64,000 bases of DNA from Trebouxia sp. TZW2008 (lineage: Eukaryota > Chlorophyta > Trebouxiophyceae > Trebouxiales > Trebouxiaceae). The translations under genes and the position numbers were made by a program. Of the stretch, positions 19,320-30,141 are shown one piece after another. The stretch is taken from NCBI GenBank assembly GCA_002118135.1, contig BDIU01000172.1:62001-126000 (forward strand). The letters run 5' to 3'. How positions within the stretch are numbered: the stretch's first letter is position 1; each line of letters starts with the position of its first letter. The notes beneath the pieces were generated by a model, which was not told the DNA's origin, did no database searches, and saw only the letters and a list, made by a program, of their open reading frames with translations.

Positions 19320-21970
19320 ATGAGCGACGATATTGACTTGACATCGGCTGATGACCTCCTGCCATTCCCGGTGCTAGACGGACCCAGCGATGTGTCGAGA
19401 CGAAGGTTTGAGCTCTGGCGCAACGGTGCAGACAACAGCCTGCTGTGGGACATCACACTGGTTGCCGCGGATGGCCGTGCCTTTCCAGCCAGCAGGCTTG
19501 AGTTGGCCAGCTGGAGCGAGTATTTCTGCAAGATCTTCCAAGGTATAATACCTCAAGTGATTGCTTGGGTTGTCCCCTGGTCTAATGCCATTGGCAATCA
19601 GGTCATCAAATTAATACACTCAAATCCAATAAAACTTTGTTTGGCTTGAAGGGGATTATGCAGAGACCAGGCAGACAGTGCTGACATTACCTGAAGACGT
19701 CGGTGGCGATGGTTTGCAGCTGCTCTTACATGGAGTCTATCTGCATGAGGTAGGTCCAGCTGATGCAGTTGTTCTGCCTCAACTGCCTCAGAAGAGGCCA
19801 CTTTCCGCCCATACAGGCGTTGAACTTGCTGCAAGCTGGTGTTGCTTCTTGCAGATCAATTTCAACAGAGACAATGTTGAAGATGTGCTGCGCATCAGCG
19901 ACCGCCTACAGGTCATTCCTGTCAAGGATGCCTGTGCAATGTGGCTTGAGAAGGAGATGGACGCCTTCAATGTGCTTGAGACCCTGCTGCTGTGAGTCAC
20001 TGCTTCTGTGCTGACTTATTACCTGAACAAAGAATAGCTCTTGTATGTGCAGCCCATACGCATGTCATGCTGTGCTGCAGTCCCTAAGGCAGCGCTGCCT
20101 TTCAGATCCTATACACTACTGTAAAGTGCTGCAATTTTGCAAGAGTTGCTTGTTCAATCACTGCAATGCAACAATGTGCCATCGCGCACAACTGCTGTTG
20201 CAACCTCTGATGCTTCAGACTCATTCCAAGCTGTTCCCAGCAGGCAGGTACTTAGCATGCTGCTGTCTTTACAGGGCAGACAAGTACACCTGTCCGCAGT
20301 TGGACAGACTGGCGCGTGACTTTCTGCGGTGCAACTTTGAGAAGGTTGTCCAGTTTGATGGGCAGCCGCCAAACAGAGTTGGGCTGACCAGCTTGAGTCA
20401 TGCAGCTTTGGTTGACATTCTGGCTGATGACAACCTGGAGTTGAGCTCAGAGGTAGGACCCACTTCCTTGCCCGTCACTGTGCTGTTTGCACTGAGAACA
20501 ATCATTCACCAATGCAATTCTGCTGTCTTGAAAACAGTACACAGGAAACAAACAGACAATGTCAAACCTGGGCAGAATGCGTGACCAAGGCTTAGCGCTC
20601 AGCAATGCACATGCCATGTAGCTGAGACAATATGCAAGCGCAGTCAGGTTGTGTCGAAACAATGAGATGTCATACTATGCGGTGGCATGTGCACTTTACA
20701 TGTGACATCTCAAGTGCATATTACGAGATCTGAAATTCGAAGCCACTCCAGTTCTCCCCAGCATGCAGGAATCAGCACAACATGTATTGTGTTGTCACAG
20801 AGAACAGCAATATCTGCCCATTTGGCAACCTCTCAAGTCATTCTGGCATTTGCAGTGCGCTTTTACAAGAACCTTGGCCATAAATAATAACAATAAAAAT
20901 AATAAAGTTCAGGCAGTGATAGGTCTGTGACATGTGACTGGATGTAGCGCCTGTGCAATTTCCTTTGAGCCTGTTAAGTTTGCTGCATCTGCTGCTAGCT
21001 GCTTGCAATTCATTTCAGCTTTATTTGATGTCCAGGCTATAGCAAGTACATGCATTCATGCAACAAATGCAGCATTTGGCCCAGAAACTTATTTCTCTAT
21101 GTTTTGATACAACCTTCAGAACAGTCCACTATTGTGGTCAATATTTCCAAGTCACAATTGTAAAAGTCAATAGCAACAGCCCAATCTGCAGATGCTCATG
21201 TCTGAGTAGATCGTCATTGTTGATGTTCAGAGGCAGCTTGACATCAGCTGACCTGTGGTATCAAAGTCAGCCTGTTGACGCTGTAATGAGAGCTGAGGAC
21301 ATGCATCAGTAGATGATAGATGGTTTTCACAAGATTTATCTGGTCCACGTAAGCTGCCACTGGCTGCAGCAAGTCACGTCTAGACCACAATGGTCTGTGC
21401 TGACATTTGGGAACAAGTCCCATCACATGTCCGGAGGCCTTCCGTCAATCTCAGTTCCCCAAATTCACTCCTGCACTTTCAAGCAGTCTGCCGCTCTGAC
21501 ATGAAGCAAACATCATCTGGTCTGATCCATTGTGGCTCCACGTCAAAATTTGTTGCCAACTGTTGGCTTGCTGTTGACATGCAGATGCCAGTATTCAGGG
21601 CAATCAAGCAGTGGAGGGCAGGGCAACCAGCAGCCACCCCTGGCCTGCTGTTCAATCTCCTCAAGAACCTGGTCAGACTGGAGCACCTGCAGGTCAGGCT
21701 GTCACAGTTGTCTTCATTGCTGACTGTTATTGGTATGTGTTGTGAAGATTTGTCCAACCTGGTCCCACAACTTGGTCAGGCTGGAGCACCTACAAGATGG
21801 ACTTTTGTGTTATTGCTGCTGACAGTGACTGTTGCACGTGCGGTCATCGTCATTGGCGTTGTCATGATCTGCAGTAAATAGCGCCTTGGGGGCTGAAGTG
21901 CCTGCAGACATTTGTGCATGCTGCAGTCACGCACATGGAAGTTAGTTGATGACAAAGACATACGTATGGT

Positions 21971-22006
<36 letters not shown>

Positions 22007-24597
22007 ACTACCAGCCTCCTCAATGCAAGCTTCAACAAGAGGCAGACTAAGGCAAAAATTGCTGACCATTCAAAATGCTGCAGAGAGATGCATTGCACCA
22101 GCTGCTTCAAGACAAGCTCATCAGAGAGGATGTGCAGTGTTCTCAGCTAGTGGCACATCCAATCAGCCTTGCTGGCTGGCTAGAGCATGTGAAGTACACT
22201 TTGTTCATTCTTCACAGGCAAGAAACGATCACCTCAAAAACTGCTGCAGGGGGTTGCTTTGCACCGGGTGCTTCAAGATGAGCTCATCAGAGAGGATTTG
22301 CAGTGCTCTATGCTTCAAAGGCTGCTGCTACGGTTGCTGCTGCTGCTACTGCTGCTGTGAAGGCACTGCGGCAAAACAAGGCAAGAAATGCTGACCTTCA
22401 AACATGCTGCAGGGGGATGCTTTGCATCAGCTGCTTCAAGATGAGCTCATCAGAGAAGATGTGCAATGCTCTCAGCTGGTAGCGCATGCAGCGCTGCAGA
22501 TAGCTGGCACTGCAACAGACCACTTCCCTTGTCGACCTGTACGGAGCTTTGCTCAAGTCCAAATACAGGTCAGGGCTTTCGCTGAATGCAGGCAGCAGGA
22601 AAGGAATGCCTGACATAACAACAACAACAACTAATACACTTTCCAGCAAGAGTGCTAAGTGTGTGTGGCACAAGTCTTGTCTTGCCAAGCTGGCTTATTG
22701 TGAGCAAGCCAGCCATGCCATCAAATGGTACCGTGTGTGATGACATAGTGAAAGCCTGGATTTTCCTAGTTTGCTCTTGCAGTCTGTGCAGTATGCCGGC
22801 CACAAGAGCTTCATGCAGCGCAATCAGGCTTTGAGTTGCATGACAAACAACACAATTTAGCCTGCATATGCTGCTTGCCCTCTTCTAGCCTCCTCGCTAC
22901 AATGAGCAGAAAGGCAGTGTCTCTGCAGCGTCTCTGCAGCCTAGACTACTTCAAGGAGATGCTGTCCCTGCCATATACGGTGCAATCCAGCAGCTTTGTT
23001 GTTGCTCAACAATTTGGGACGCACATCACGGGAGTCCATGTATGCATGGTGTGCTTTGCAAATCAACAATTGCTGTTGACCACTCTGCCAGGTTGCTGCC
23101 AAGCAAACAAGGTGATTGCTCAAAGTCCAACCGACACTGAGTGTAAGGTCACAGGCATTAGCCCAATGAGTCATTTTACCAAATTAGTCAATGTGACATA
23201 TTGATAATGTTTATCTGCAATGCTGCAGAGTACGCTCATGGTGCGAGTGTGGAAGGTACAGAACTGGACAGAGGTTCATGACCGCATGAAGGAAGGCGAA
23301 CGCATCTACAGCGACAAGTTCCCCATTGCTAATGTCACTGGCACATGGTGAAATCCGGCCTCATTCAATCCCCCTCAGCTTCTGATCTGGGGTTGTGTTG
23401 CAGTCAAGTTGTTGTTGTTGTTGCCAAAAGTATTGTCAGCATCGTCAGCACAAATTGTACACAGCCAATCAGCACTGATTTTGTGCATTGCTTTAACCCA
23501 TGACAGGTTGGCAGTCAGCAGTTTAGCAGCTCAGATGCAGCTGATACAGCTTCAGCTACAGACCAATCCAAATACGTATCACATTGTAATGAAGGTCGAC
23601 ATTTGCATAACCCTGATGTCAGTGTTATGTTGCAGACATTGCTACATCAGGGGAACCTATGAGTTGAAACCCATGACAGGTCGGGCATCATTGCACTGGA
23701 CGCGCCATCATGTGTGCACATGCTCATTTGTGTTGCAGATGAATGTTCTCACACATACAGGCGCATCCAGTGTACCCACACAAGAACAGAACAGAACAGA
23801 ACAGAAAAGTCTACGCCGCTAGGCGTCATAACGGGAGCCTCTGTCTGACGAGGCAGCCTGGGATTGCTGCTTTCAAAGTAACAATCCGCAGAGAGTTGAC
23901 CCACACATGACATACAGAGTGTCACAGTCCAAGCGCATTTCTGTTGTTTGCAGGAAGTTTGACTTCTTCCCAAAAGGCACAGCAGGAGCTGATGGCTGGA
24001 TGTCCCTTTACTTCAAGTTTGCAGACCAGTTTAGTGACAACCAGCAGATAGGTTTTGGCTTCAAGCTGCATGTCATCAACTTCCAGTACCCCTCTCAAAC
24101 GCTGACAAAAGGTACGGCTGCCAGCGGCACTACATCTTGCAAGCTGCATGTCATTGACTGTCAAGATCCTTCTCAAAACATTGACATAAGGTGTGGCTGC
24201 TTTTCCAACACCCTGTTTTGCAAAGTGCTGTACAGGTCTCTTGGCGGCAAACAGCATTTCATTGCTACTGTCCAAGTCAAGTATGCTCAATCAGGTTGCC
24301 CTTGCAATGTGACCTGTGATAGTAAGTCAAATGCTCCAATGTGGGTCTGCTTCTATCATCGAGGCGTCATTTGTGTTGCCCATTGTCAAGAAACGTCCTA
24401 AATTTTGTATCTATTGCAAATTTCCTGAGATTGATTTGTGCTGTGCAGTGTATGAAAAGTCCCAATGCACCTTCAGTGCTGAGAGTCCAGGCTGGGGACA
24501 TCAGAAGATGGCTCTCATTGCTGCAGTCAACGACCCAACAGGCGGCTTTGTGATTGACGACACAATCTATATTGGAATCAGCAAGACTGAGACCTAA
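19320..24597 (+). CDS. BTB/POZ-BACK protein with C-terminal MATH domain
   Basis: Likely substrate adaptor for a Cullin-3 ubiquitin ligase. Exons (approximate): 19,320-19,542 (BTB: SLLWDITLVAADGRAFPASR, LASWSEYFCKIFQ), 19,651-19,749 (LPEDVGGDGLQLLLHGVY), 19,855-19,991 (DNVEDVLRISDRLQVIPVKD), 20,275-20,452 (ADKYTCPQLDRLARDFL), 21,585-21,692 (BACK: VFRAIKQWRAGQ), about 22,418-22,569 (BACK: LHQLLQDELIREDVQCSQLV), about 22,930-23,045, 23,229-23,349 (VRVWKVQNWTEVHDRM), about 23,954-24,113 (MATH: GWMSLYFKFADQF..GFGFKLHVINF), 24,448-24,597 (CTFSAESPGWGHQKMALI..GGFVIDDTIYIGISKTET, stop TAA). The domain order is the reverse of the common MATH-BTB proteins. Several exon boundaries carry repeated copies. 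Confidence 0.8.
21225..21290. repeat. Dispersed copy of an SCFD2-like exon-start segment
   Basis: TTCAGAGGCAGCTTGACATC and the next roughly 35 bases match the segment at 15,239 and 15,397 in the neighbouring gene, and similarity goes on through a TCAAAGTC..CTGTTGA stretch. Here it lies in an intron of the BTB gene, antisense to its transcription. Confidence 0.7.
21968..22006 (+). repeat. (GCT)n microsatellite, about 12 units
   Basis: An uninterrupted GCT/CTG tract sits in the intron between BACK exons, immediately before the first copy of the repeated BACK exon. A second short CTG-rich run is at 22,320-22,358, after copy two. Confidence 0.9.
22071..22500 (+). repeat. BACK-domain exon present three times
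   Basis: Copies at about 22,090, 22,256 and 22,419 (anchor GCTGCTTCAAGA and relatives at 22,101, 22,267, 22,430; spacings 166 and 163). The senses are LLQDKLIREDVQCSQLV, VLQDELIREDLQCSML and LLQDELIREDVQCSQLV. Copy two ends in a Leu run and a stop. Only copy three reads through to a donor (CAG/GTCAGG at 22,569/22,570). A BACK domain needs this helix once. Confidence 0.85.
24055..24200 (+). repeat. MATH exon end and donor duplicated, about 79-80 bp apart
   Basis: CAAGCTGCATGTCAT..CTCAAAC..TGACA(A/T)AAGG with a GT donor occurs at 24,063-24,118 and again at 24,139-24,196. The first ends the MATH exon at a GTACGG donor; the second carries a GTGTGG donor and lies in the intron. Confidence 0.8.
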
Positions 24598-25595
24598 ATG
24601 CATAGCACACGCTCTGAGTAATCTTGACTGCAGTAGCTACACAGTCTGCAGCAGGCGCGCCATGCATGCTGTGTTTTTGCGGCATTTTTATGTTCATGAC
24701 TGGTCATGTTGAACACGACAGCTGCTGCTTGCTATAAAGAGCCCATGCGCGTGTCTTGCAGGCTTGTTAGCCACTTTATTGCAATTGTTCAGTTCTGCCT
24801 CACCAGGGCCTCTTCGTCACTGGCTTGATAGCCTCAATTGAGTGTCCCCGAAGTCTCATGTGGGTGTGCCCTGACATCATCAGCACTTGTGGTACCAGCA
24901 CACACCTCATGCCCAAACGTTGCAGCTCTGTCCCAAACAGGATCACCGGTACGCAGTTGATCTGCAAAGTGCACACAGGGACTGTGCCTGTTCAAGTCGC
25001 CTGTCTCATGATGCACAGTGCATGTCATACTGTATGAGCGCTTTCTTTCAATAAGTCATGCTGCGCACCCTCCGCCAATGCAGCGATGACACTGCAATCA
25101 TGATTGGTCAGTTTGAAGGCAGCAGCTGTGTTTTGCTGTGAAAAGCAGAGCATGAGTGAGTTGCAGGCCTGTTGGCCGATTATTGCAATGTTCAAATGCA
25201 ATATGGCTAAGGGTCAAAAACGGTAGAGACCCCAGAATGTTGCATTTGGCGTGAAAGCCTCCTACAGTGTTCAGCATGAGCATTATCCTGAAAGGTCAAG
25301 TCATGAGCAATTCAATTGTGGCTCAAGTGCTGTTAACGTGCCTATCTGGATCATACCTAACTTGGAGCAAATTGCAGTATTCATGAAAGCCATTCGACCT
25401 GAAGCAGTGCTCTTCAGTAACATCGAGACAGATCTTGAACGGCGTCACAAACACCTCCCTGCAAAAGACTTCAACTGTTATCAGACCAACAACTGCCGGC
25501 AATTCACAAGTTTGCCTCTAGACGCGTCCTACAGCAGTGTTCAAACAGGCTCAGCAAGAGGCAAAAAACCGCTATTGCAAAGCTCTGCCTTGATG
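24598..25595. other. Convergent intergenic region
   Basis: This is the 3' flank of the BTB-MATH gene (+) and of the F-box gene (-). A diverged duplicated segment (TTGCAGGCTTGTTAGCC near 24,758 and TTGCAGGCCTGTTGGCC near 25,161) is present. A plus ORF at 25,251-25,757 runs antisense into the F-box gene and has no family features. Confidence 0.5.
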
Positions 25596-27030
25596 TTAGT
25601 ATTGCAGGACACCAAGGCGCATCGCCTCTTTCAAACGGGCAAGCAGCTGCTCATTGTCACTGGAGACTCTTGCATCGCCCTCTGTGCGAGGTGGATTCGA
25701 CAGGTCAAGACGCGTGAGAGCTGGAAAGCCTACAAACTGGAGAATTGCTGCAGATAGATCTCTGAAGGCAGGACCAGACCAACTGAGGTCCAGACTACGC
25801 AGCTGCTTCAATTGCAACAGACAAACCGGAAATTCTGAAATACCAAAGTGCAAACGCAAGGACTCTGACTGTGTCAGGTTTGAAAACCACTTAGGCACCA
25901 CCGTCAGAGTTGACCGAGCTATACAACACTGAGGCCATTCAAGGTGGCGCAAGCTCTTGTACCCAAGGAGCTGCTGTGGTGGCATGTTGAACATCTCATC
26001 GGCTTTTATGACTTGCAGCTTTGGCATGAAGGCTGGCCACTCACCCCGAAACAAGTTGTCAGCATATGTCTGAGTGAACTCTATTGATGTGAGCTGAGTT
26101 GCAAATTGCAAGTTGGCCAGAGAAGAAAAGTAGCACGCATGATCATACGAGTAGAACGAGAGGTGTTGCAGACTGACATTGCCGCCGATAGGAAGCATGA
26201 CAGCAGAACACATCCAGCTCGCGGAGAGCGTGTATTGCCTCAAAGTTGAGGTCAGAATTAGCAAAGCTGAGCAAGTGAAGCTCTTGAAGAAATGGTAGGG
26301 CCCGAAGCGAATCCAACGACAGCTGATCATATTCATTCCCCTCGCCTTGAATGTCTCCACCAAGCCTCAGCGATGTGAGGTTGGTCATGAGTGTGACTGT
26401 CTGTAGACCTAGCCTGTTGTGTGAAAGGTGGTCAAGGTCCAGCGACACCAGCACATCTAGCAGCAAGTCCTGGCAGCTTTCTAAACCTGCTTGATCTTCA
26501 TGAACAGCTTTAGACGCTTTGAAGTGCCCTCAATCGCACAGAATCTGGCACACACTTGTTGTGTGCTTGTGCACAGGCAATCTACGTGTGAGTGCATGCC
26601 ACAACAGTGTGGGTTTATGCAGAAGTACCTGTCTCTAATATGACCTTGGTAATCTCTGCAGACTTGTAGACTGCAGTGAGGCCAGCAACCACTGCAGCTG
26701 CCACGCCGAAGAACGTACGCCCCGTATGTCAATCCGGTTGGCCGAAGTGCTTAGGCATGCACACAACGATTTGAACGATGTCCAAGGCTCTCCTTCAGCT
26801 TGCCCTACAGAAACGGTTGGATCTTCCTTGTCAACATATTTTACGTGGTCCAGTTTCTTGTCGAAGTCTATGCAGAGCTTCTCAGTCAAAGGAAGATGCC
26901 GCAGCACTTCTCTCCACGTTCTGCAGACCCCCCGAAAGGCTAGCTTGTCAAGAAAGGTGAGATGTTCAAGCCAGACCACGTTGCTGACCGCCTTTGGTGC
27001 TGCATCACTGCAGTGTGCGTTTGTCGCCAT
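25596..27030 (-). CDS. F-box/leucine-rich-repeat protein, with an apparent internal frameshift
   Basis: Likely SCF ubiquitin-ligase adaptor. The start at 27,030 (MATNAHCSDAAPKAVSNVV) leads into an F-box-like helix set (LEHLTFLDKLAFRGVCRTWR). After an intron (acceptor near 26,495) LRRs follow: LVSLDLDHLSHNRLGLQTV, LTSLRLGGDIQGEG, LPFLQELHLLSF, ALRELDV, then in another frame VSLQHLSFYSYDHACYF, LTSIEF, LQVIKADEM, LRHLEWPQ, LRSLDLSWSG and LTRLDLSNPP, with stop TAA at 25,596. The switch between ALRELDV and VSLQHLSF, at about 26,170-26,220, needs a shift of one base and no GT-AG intron of suitable length is visible. Mutation, assembly error or pseudogene are all possible. Confidence 0.7.
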
Positions 27031-27526
27031 GATGTAGGTTGCAGACAGATAGCTCTCCTGCACCGGAGCGCAAATATTCGTCGGGGTCTCTGCTCCTGCA
27101 GGCCTGTGAGTATGAATGCAAAGCCCACAGGCATTACGCCAAGCCTTATTTTGGTTGAACAGAGGGGGTTTCTGCATTTAGCATGCATGACACATTTCAC
27201 AAAGCAATCGTGACTTTCAGTCGGTGGCCTACGGTCACAGAAGACACAGCTGACCATGACTCTGCTTCCGCTATGTTTGCAGATTCTTGCAGCTTACAGT
27301 CCCTTAAACCATTTTACAGATGATCTGAAGCATTAATAGCGATAAACTTTGCGAGCTAGCCCCAGCTGTGAAATACAACCCTGCTGTGCATGTCTACGGG
27401 ACCATCGCAAATCAATTGCAAAGCTGAAGTAGCATCAGCAAGCCTTCTGGCAAGGTGCCAAAGATGAGGGTATGGCAGCTGTGGTACAACAGCTATGCAT
27501 GTCGAGATTGCACAGCCTAAGAGACT
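27031..27526. other. Spacer between two minus-strand genes
   Basis: 5' flank of the F-box gene and 3' flank of the TBC gene. I see no additional gene here. Confidence 0.4.
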
Positions 27527-30141
27527 TCAATAATCTTCACCCCACATTTCGATGGGACTCTCCAAAATGGTTGTGAGCTTGGAACTGTGGTTGCCAATGA
27601 TTGGCACAGATAGGCTTGGGCCCTTGCACTGCCCCAGGGCAACTGCAATGGGGTTGTCGCTCCTTCCAACAGTCTTGGGTGTTCTGGCTGCAGCGTTTGT
27701 GCAGAGAATGTCCTCCAAGCGCTTCTTGTGCGCTGCAACCTCTACTGACAAAGCTGCCTGCTGTGCTGAGCGCAGCTGATGCAGCATGTCTGTCTTCAGT
27801 GTGCCAATGTTCTTGAAACCAATCTGCAAGTCAATGACAGGAGCTGAAAAAGGGGTTGAGCCAAAAAACCAAGTGGGCACCCAGACAACCATACAACAGA
27901 GGTCTAGGCATGCACAGTGCTGGCATTGCAAAATTGCCGCCAGCGGGAAATGCTGACTTAATGCAATGACAACTGCTCACAAGCACACAAGCCACACCCA
28001 TTGGAACATGGGTATTGAAATTGGCACCAGGGTGGGGCAAAGCTTAAGCATTGTGAAGGCAGCAGACACCAAAAACACCTCAGCACCGTCTATAGATAGC
28101 TCAAATGGCGCTTGCAGCAGATACTGGATGGCAACATGCTGTGCCCAGAAGTGCAAGCCGTGAATCTGTCTGAAAACAGAGACCAAACCACATGAGTCCG
28201 CAAATGGCTCCCTCACAATATCAGCCACACTTTGAGCCAAATCACGGTCTCAATATGCTGTGCTGCTTGATTGTGCAAATAGATAGATCTCAGCAATGTG
28301 AAGGTCAGTCAAGGAGGATCAAGCACATCTTGCTAAAAGTGGAGGGTGAACACACCTTCAGAAGGACGTCTGCCTGGTAGGTGCGAGCCACGCGCCACTT
28401 CAGGATGCGCGACACTTGGACACTGTGGCAGGTGTTCAGTAGAGCTGGCTCATTCATCTGCAAGCACAACAGCAATCAGCACCACAATGCATTGCAATTT
28501 CTGCCAAAAGAGGCCTGCTTTCACTGCCTAGGTGCAGTGTTGCACCATGCAAGGCATGACTGTCCGCGCCATGACGCACACCAAATGTCATGCATGTGTT
28601 GACAGCAATGGGCATGTGCATGCAGGTAGAGCACAGCATCAAGCACAAGATACAGCTTACAATGTCAGATGGAGCTCGTCTTGACAACAGCAGTAGTGCT
28701 GAACCTGTTGGCAACAACTGATAATTTACTTTTCCACTGATTGCTGCATTCCACAGGTGCATGCATACATGCAGCTGTGGAGAGACAACGGGAATGCTGA
28801 CCTTGATCAGGGACAAGGCTGCCCTGAACAGCACCTTGGGCCCCTCCACCATGAGGCAGTCCCACACACGGGCAGTGGTCTCAGCAGGCAGAGCAGTGGT
28901 GAACATGCGGCTGAACCACTCCCCTGTCAATCCACCCAGGCTGCATTCTAGCCTGTCAAAAACCTCAATTAGGCGTGGGTGCTTGCGCTCCACCAGCACG
29001 TCAAACATGCGCTGCTCCACATTCAAGCCAGAGGAGCCCTGAAGTGAAGACATACAGAATCAAGACTGCGTGGACATATAATGGTACGAATACAACTTGT
29101 GGTACGTATGACGGTACATGACAACCTACAATCGAGCACTGGGCTGCAGTTGCCAACATTGAGCCTACATCTTAAGCAAGCGCTAAACAGCATCAGCGCA
29201 TTTGCAAAGGACCAACTGCAATGAATATGTGGCAATGCTGAGACTGTACTTCAAAAGCTGTCGAACAGCTCAGCAAGCAAAGATAGTCTTGACAAGTGCA
29301 ACAGACATGGCAGACCATGACATCATCTTACATATGCAGCCTGTCAGGTCACGCCTTGAGTGCATGCCAAGTGCTCTGACTTACCTCAACAATGGAGGTG
29401 GCAGGTAGACGCCGCTCAAGCAGAGCTGTCAGTGTCCAAAACACTTCCTCTTCCTTGGACAAGCCCATGACCACCAGCAGGAAGGCGACAACATGGTTGA
29501 CGCTCGGTGAGTAGGGCACAGTTGTGTTGCGCCTGCCAAAGGCTGTGACAATGCGGCGCACCGCCTCCAATGCCTTGTAGCTAGACAGGACAGGGTGCGT
29601 GGAGAAGGTCCTGAAGAGGTCCAGTGAAAGCTCTGGGCCATCAGACTCAGAGATCTTGCCCAAGCTGGCCAGAGTAGTGTAGTACTCTGCTGCTTCTGTG
29701 CTCCTCAGAGCTGCTGCGCCTGACAGCTGATACCACAGTGTGGGCCGCAGTGACATTGGGATACCCTCCCTGGCAAGCTGCTTGAGCTTGGCTGGTGGTG
29801 CTGTCTTACTCAGTGGCTGCCAAGAAATAGCCTGCAGATGCAAACAGCAGCTTGAGTGCTTGAACAAAACGCTGAAACCATCAAGCAGGCTGCTTTGTGA
29901 CATGTGAACATGCTAAGCAAACTATCAGCAGGTTCAAAGCAGAAAGAACTACACCTTGAGTGTGCACACAAAAGGTGATTGTACAGCAAAGTTGAAGCAG
30001 CAGTACCTGGCGTGACCATCTGTCCTGCAGCCTAGTCTCCCGAGCAGCAGCCTCGGTTCTCACGGCCTGCTCCGCCGCAGTCAAGCCGGCCAGAGGAAAC
30101 CCATACTTGTCCAGGCACTTCACACCCGCCAACTGGCTCAT
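27527..30141 (-). CDS. TBC-domain RabGAP-like protein, atypical glutamine finger
   Basis: TBC proteins stimulate GTP hydrolysis by Rab GTPases. The start at 30,141 (MSQLAGVKCLDKYGFPLAG) is preferred; 30,171 is an in-frame alternative. Exon 1 ends near 30,007 (DRWSRQ, GTACTG donor). Exon 2 (about 29,832-29,388) holds LAREGIPMSLRPTLWYQLSG (TBC start), DLFRTFSTHPV (arginine-finger motif IxxDxxRT) and PYSPSVNHVVAFLLVVMGL, where the usual YxQ glutamine is replaced. Exon 3 (about 29,040-28,804) has HPRLIEVFDRLECSL, WFSRMFTTALPAETTARVWD and KVLFRAALSLIK, the TBC C-terminal half. A short exon near 28,458-28,350 (MNEPALLNTCHSVQVSRILK) and a C-terminal exon 27,836-27,527 (coiled-coil-like HQLRSAQQAALSVEVAAHKK, ending EMWGEDY) follow. 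A further exon at 28,165-28,040 is possible. Confidence 0.8.

Noticed and set aside
25251..25757. 168-codon plus-strand ORF
   Set aside because: It runs antisense into the F-box gene's coding exon, has no domain and no splice support.
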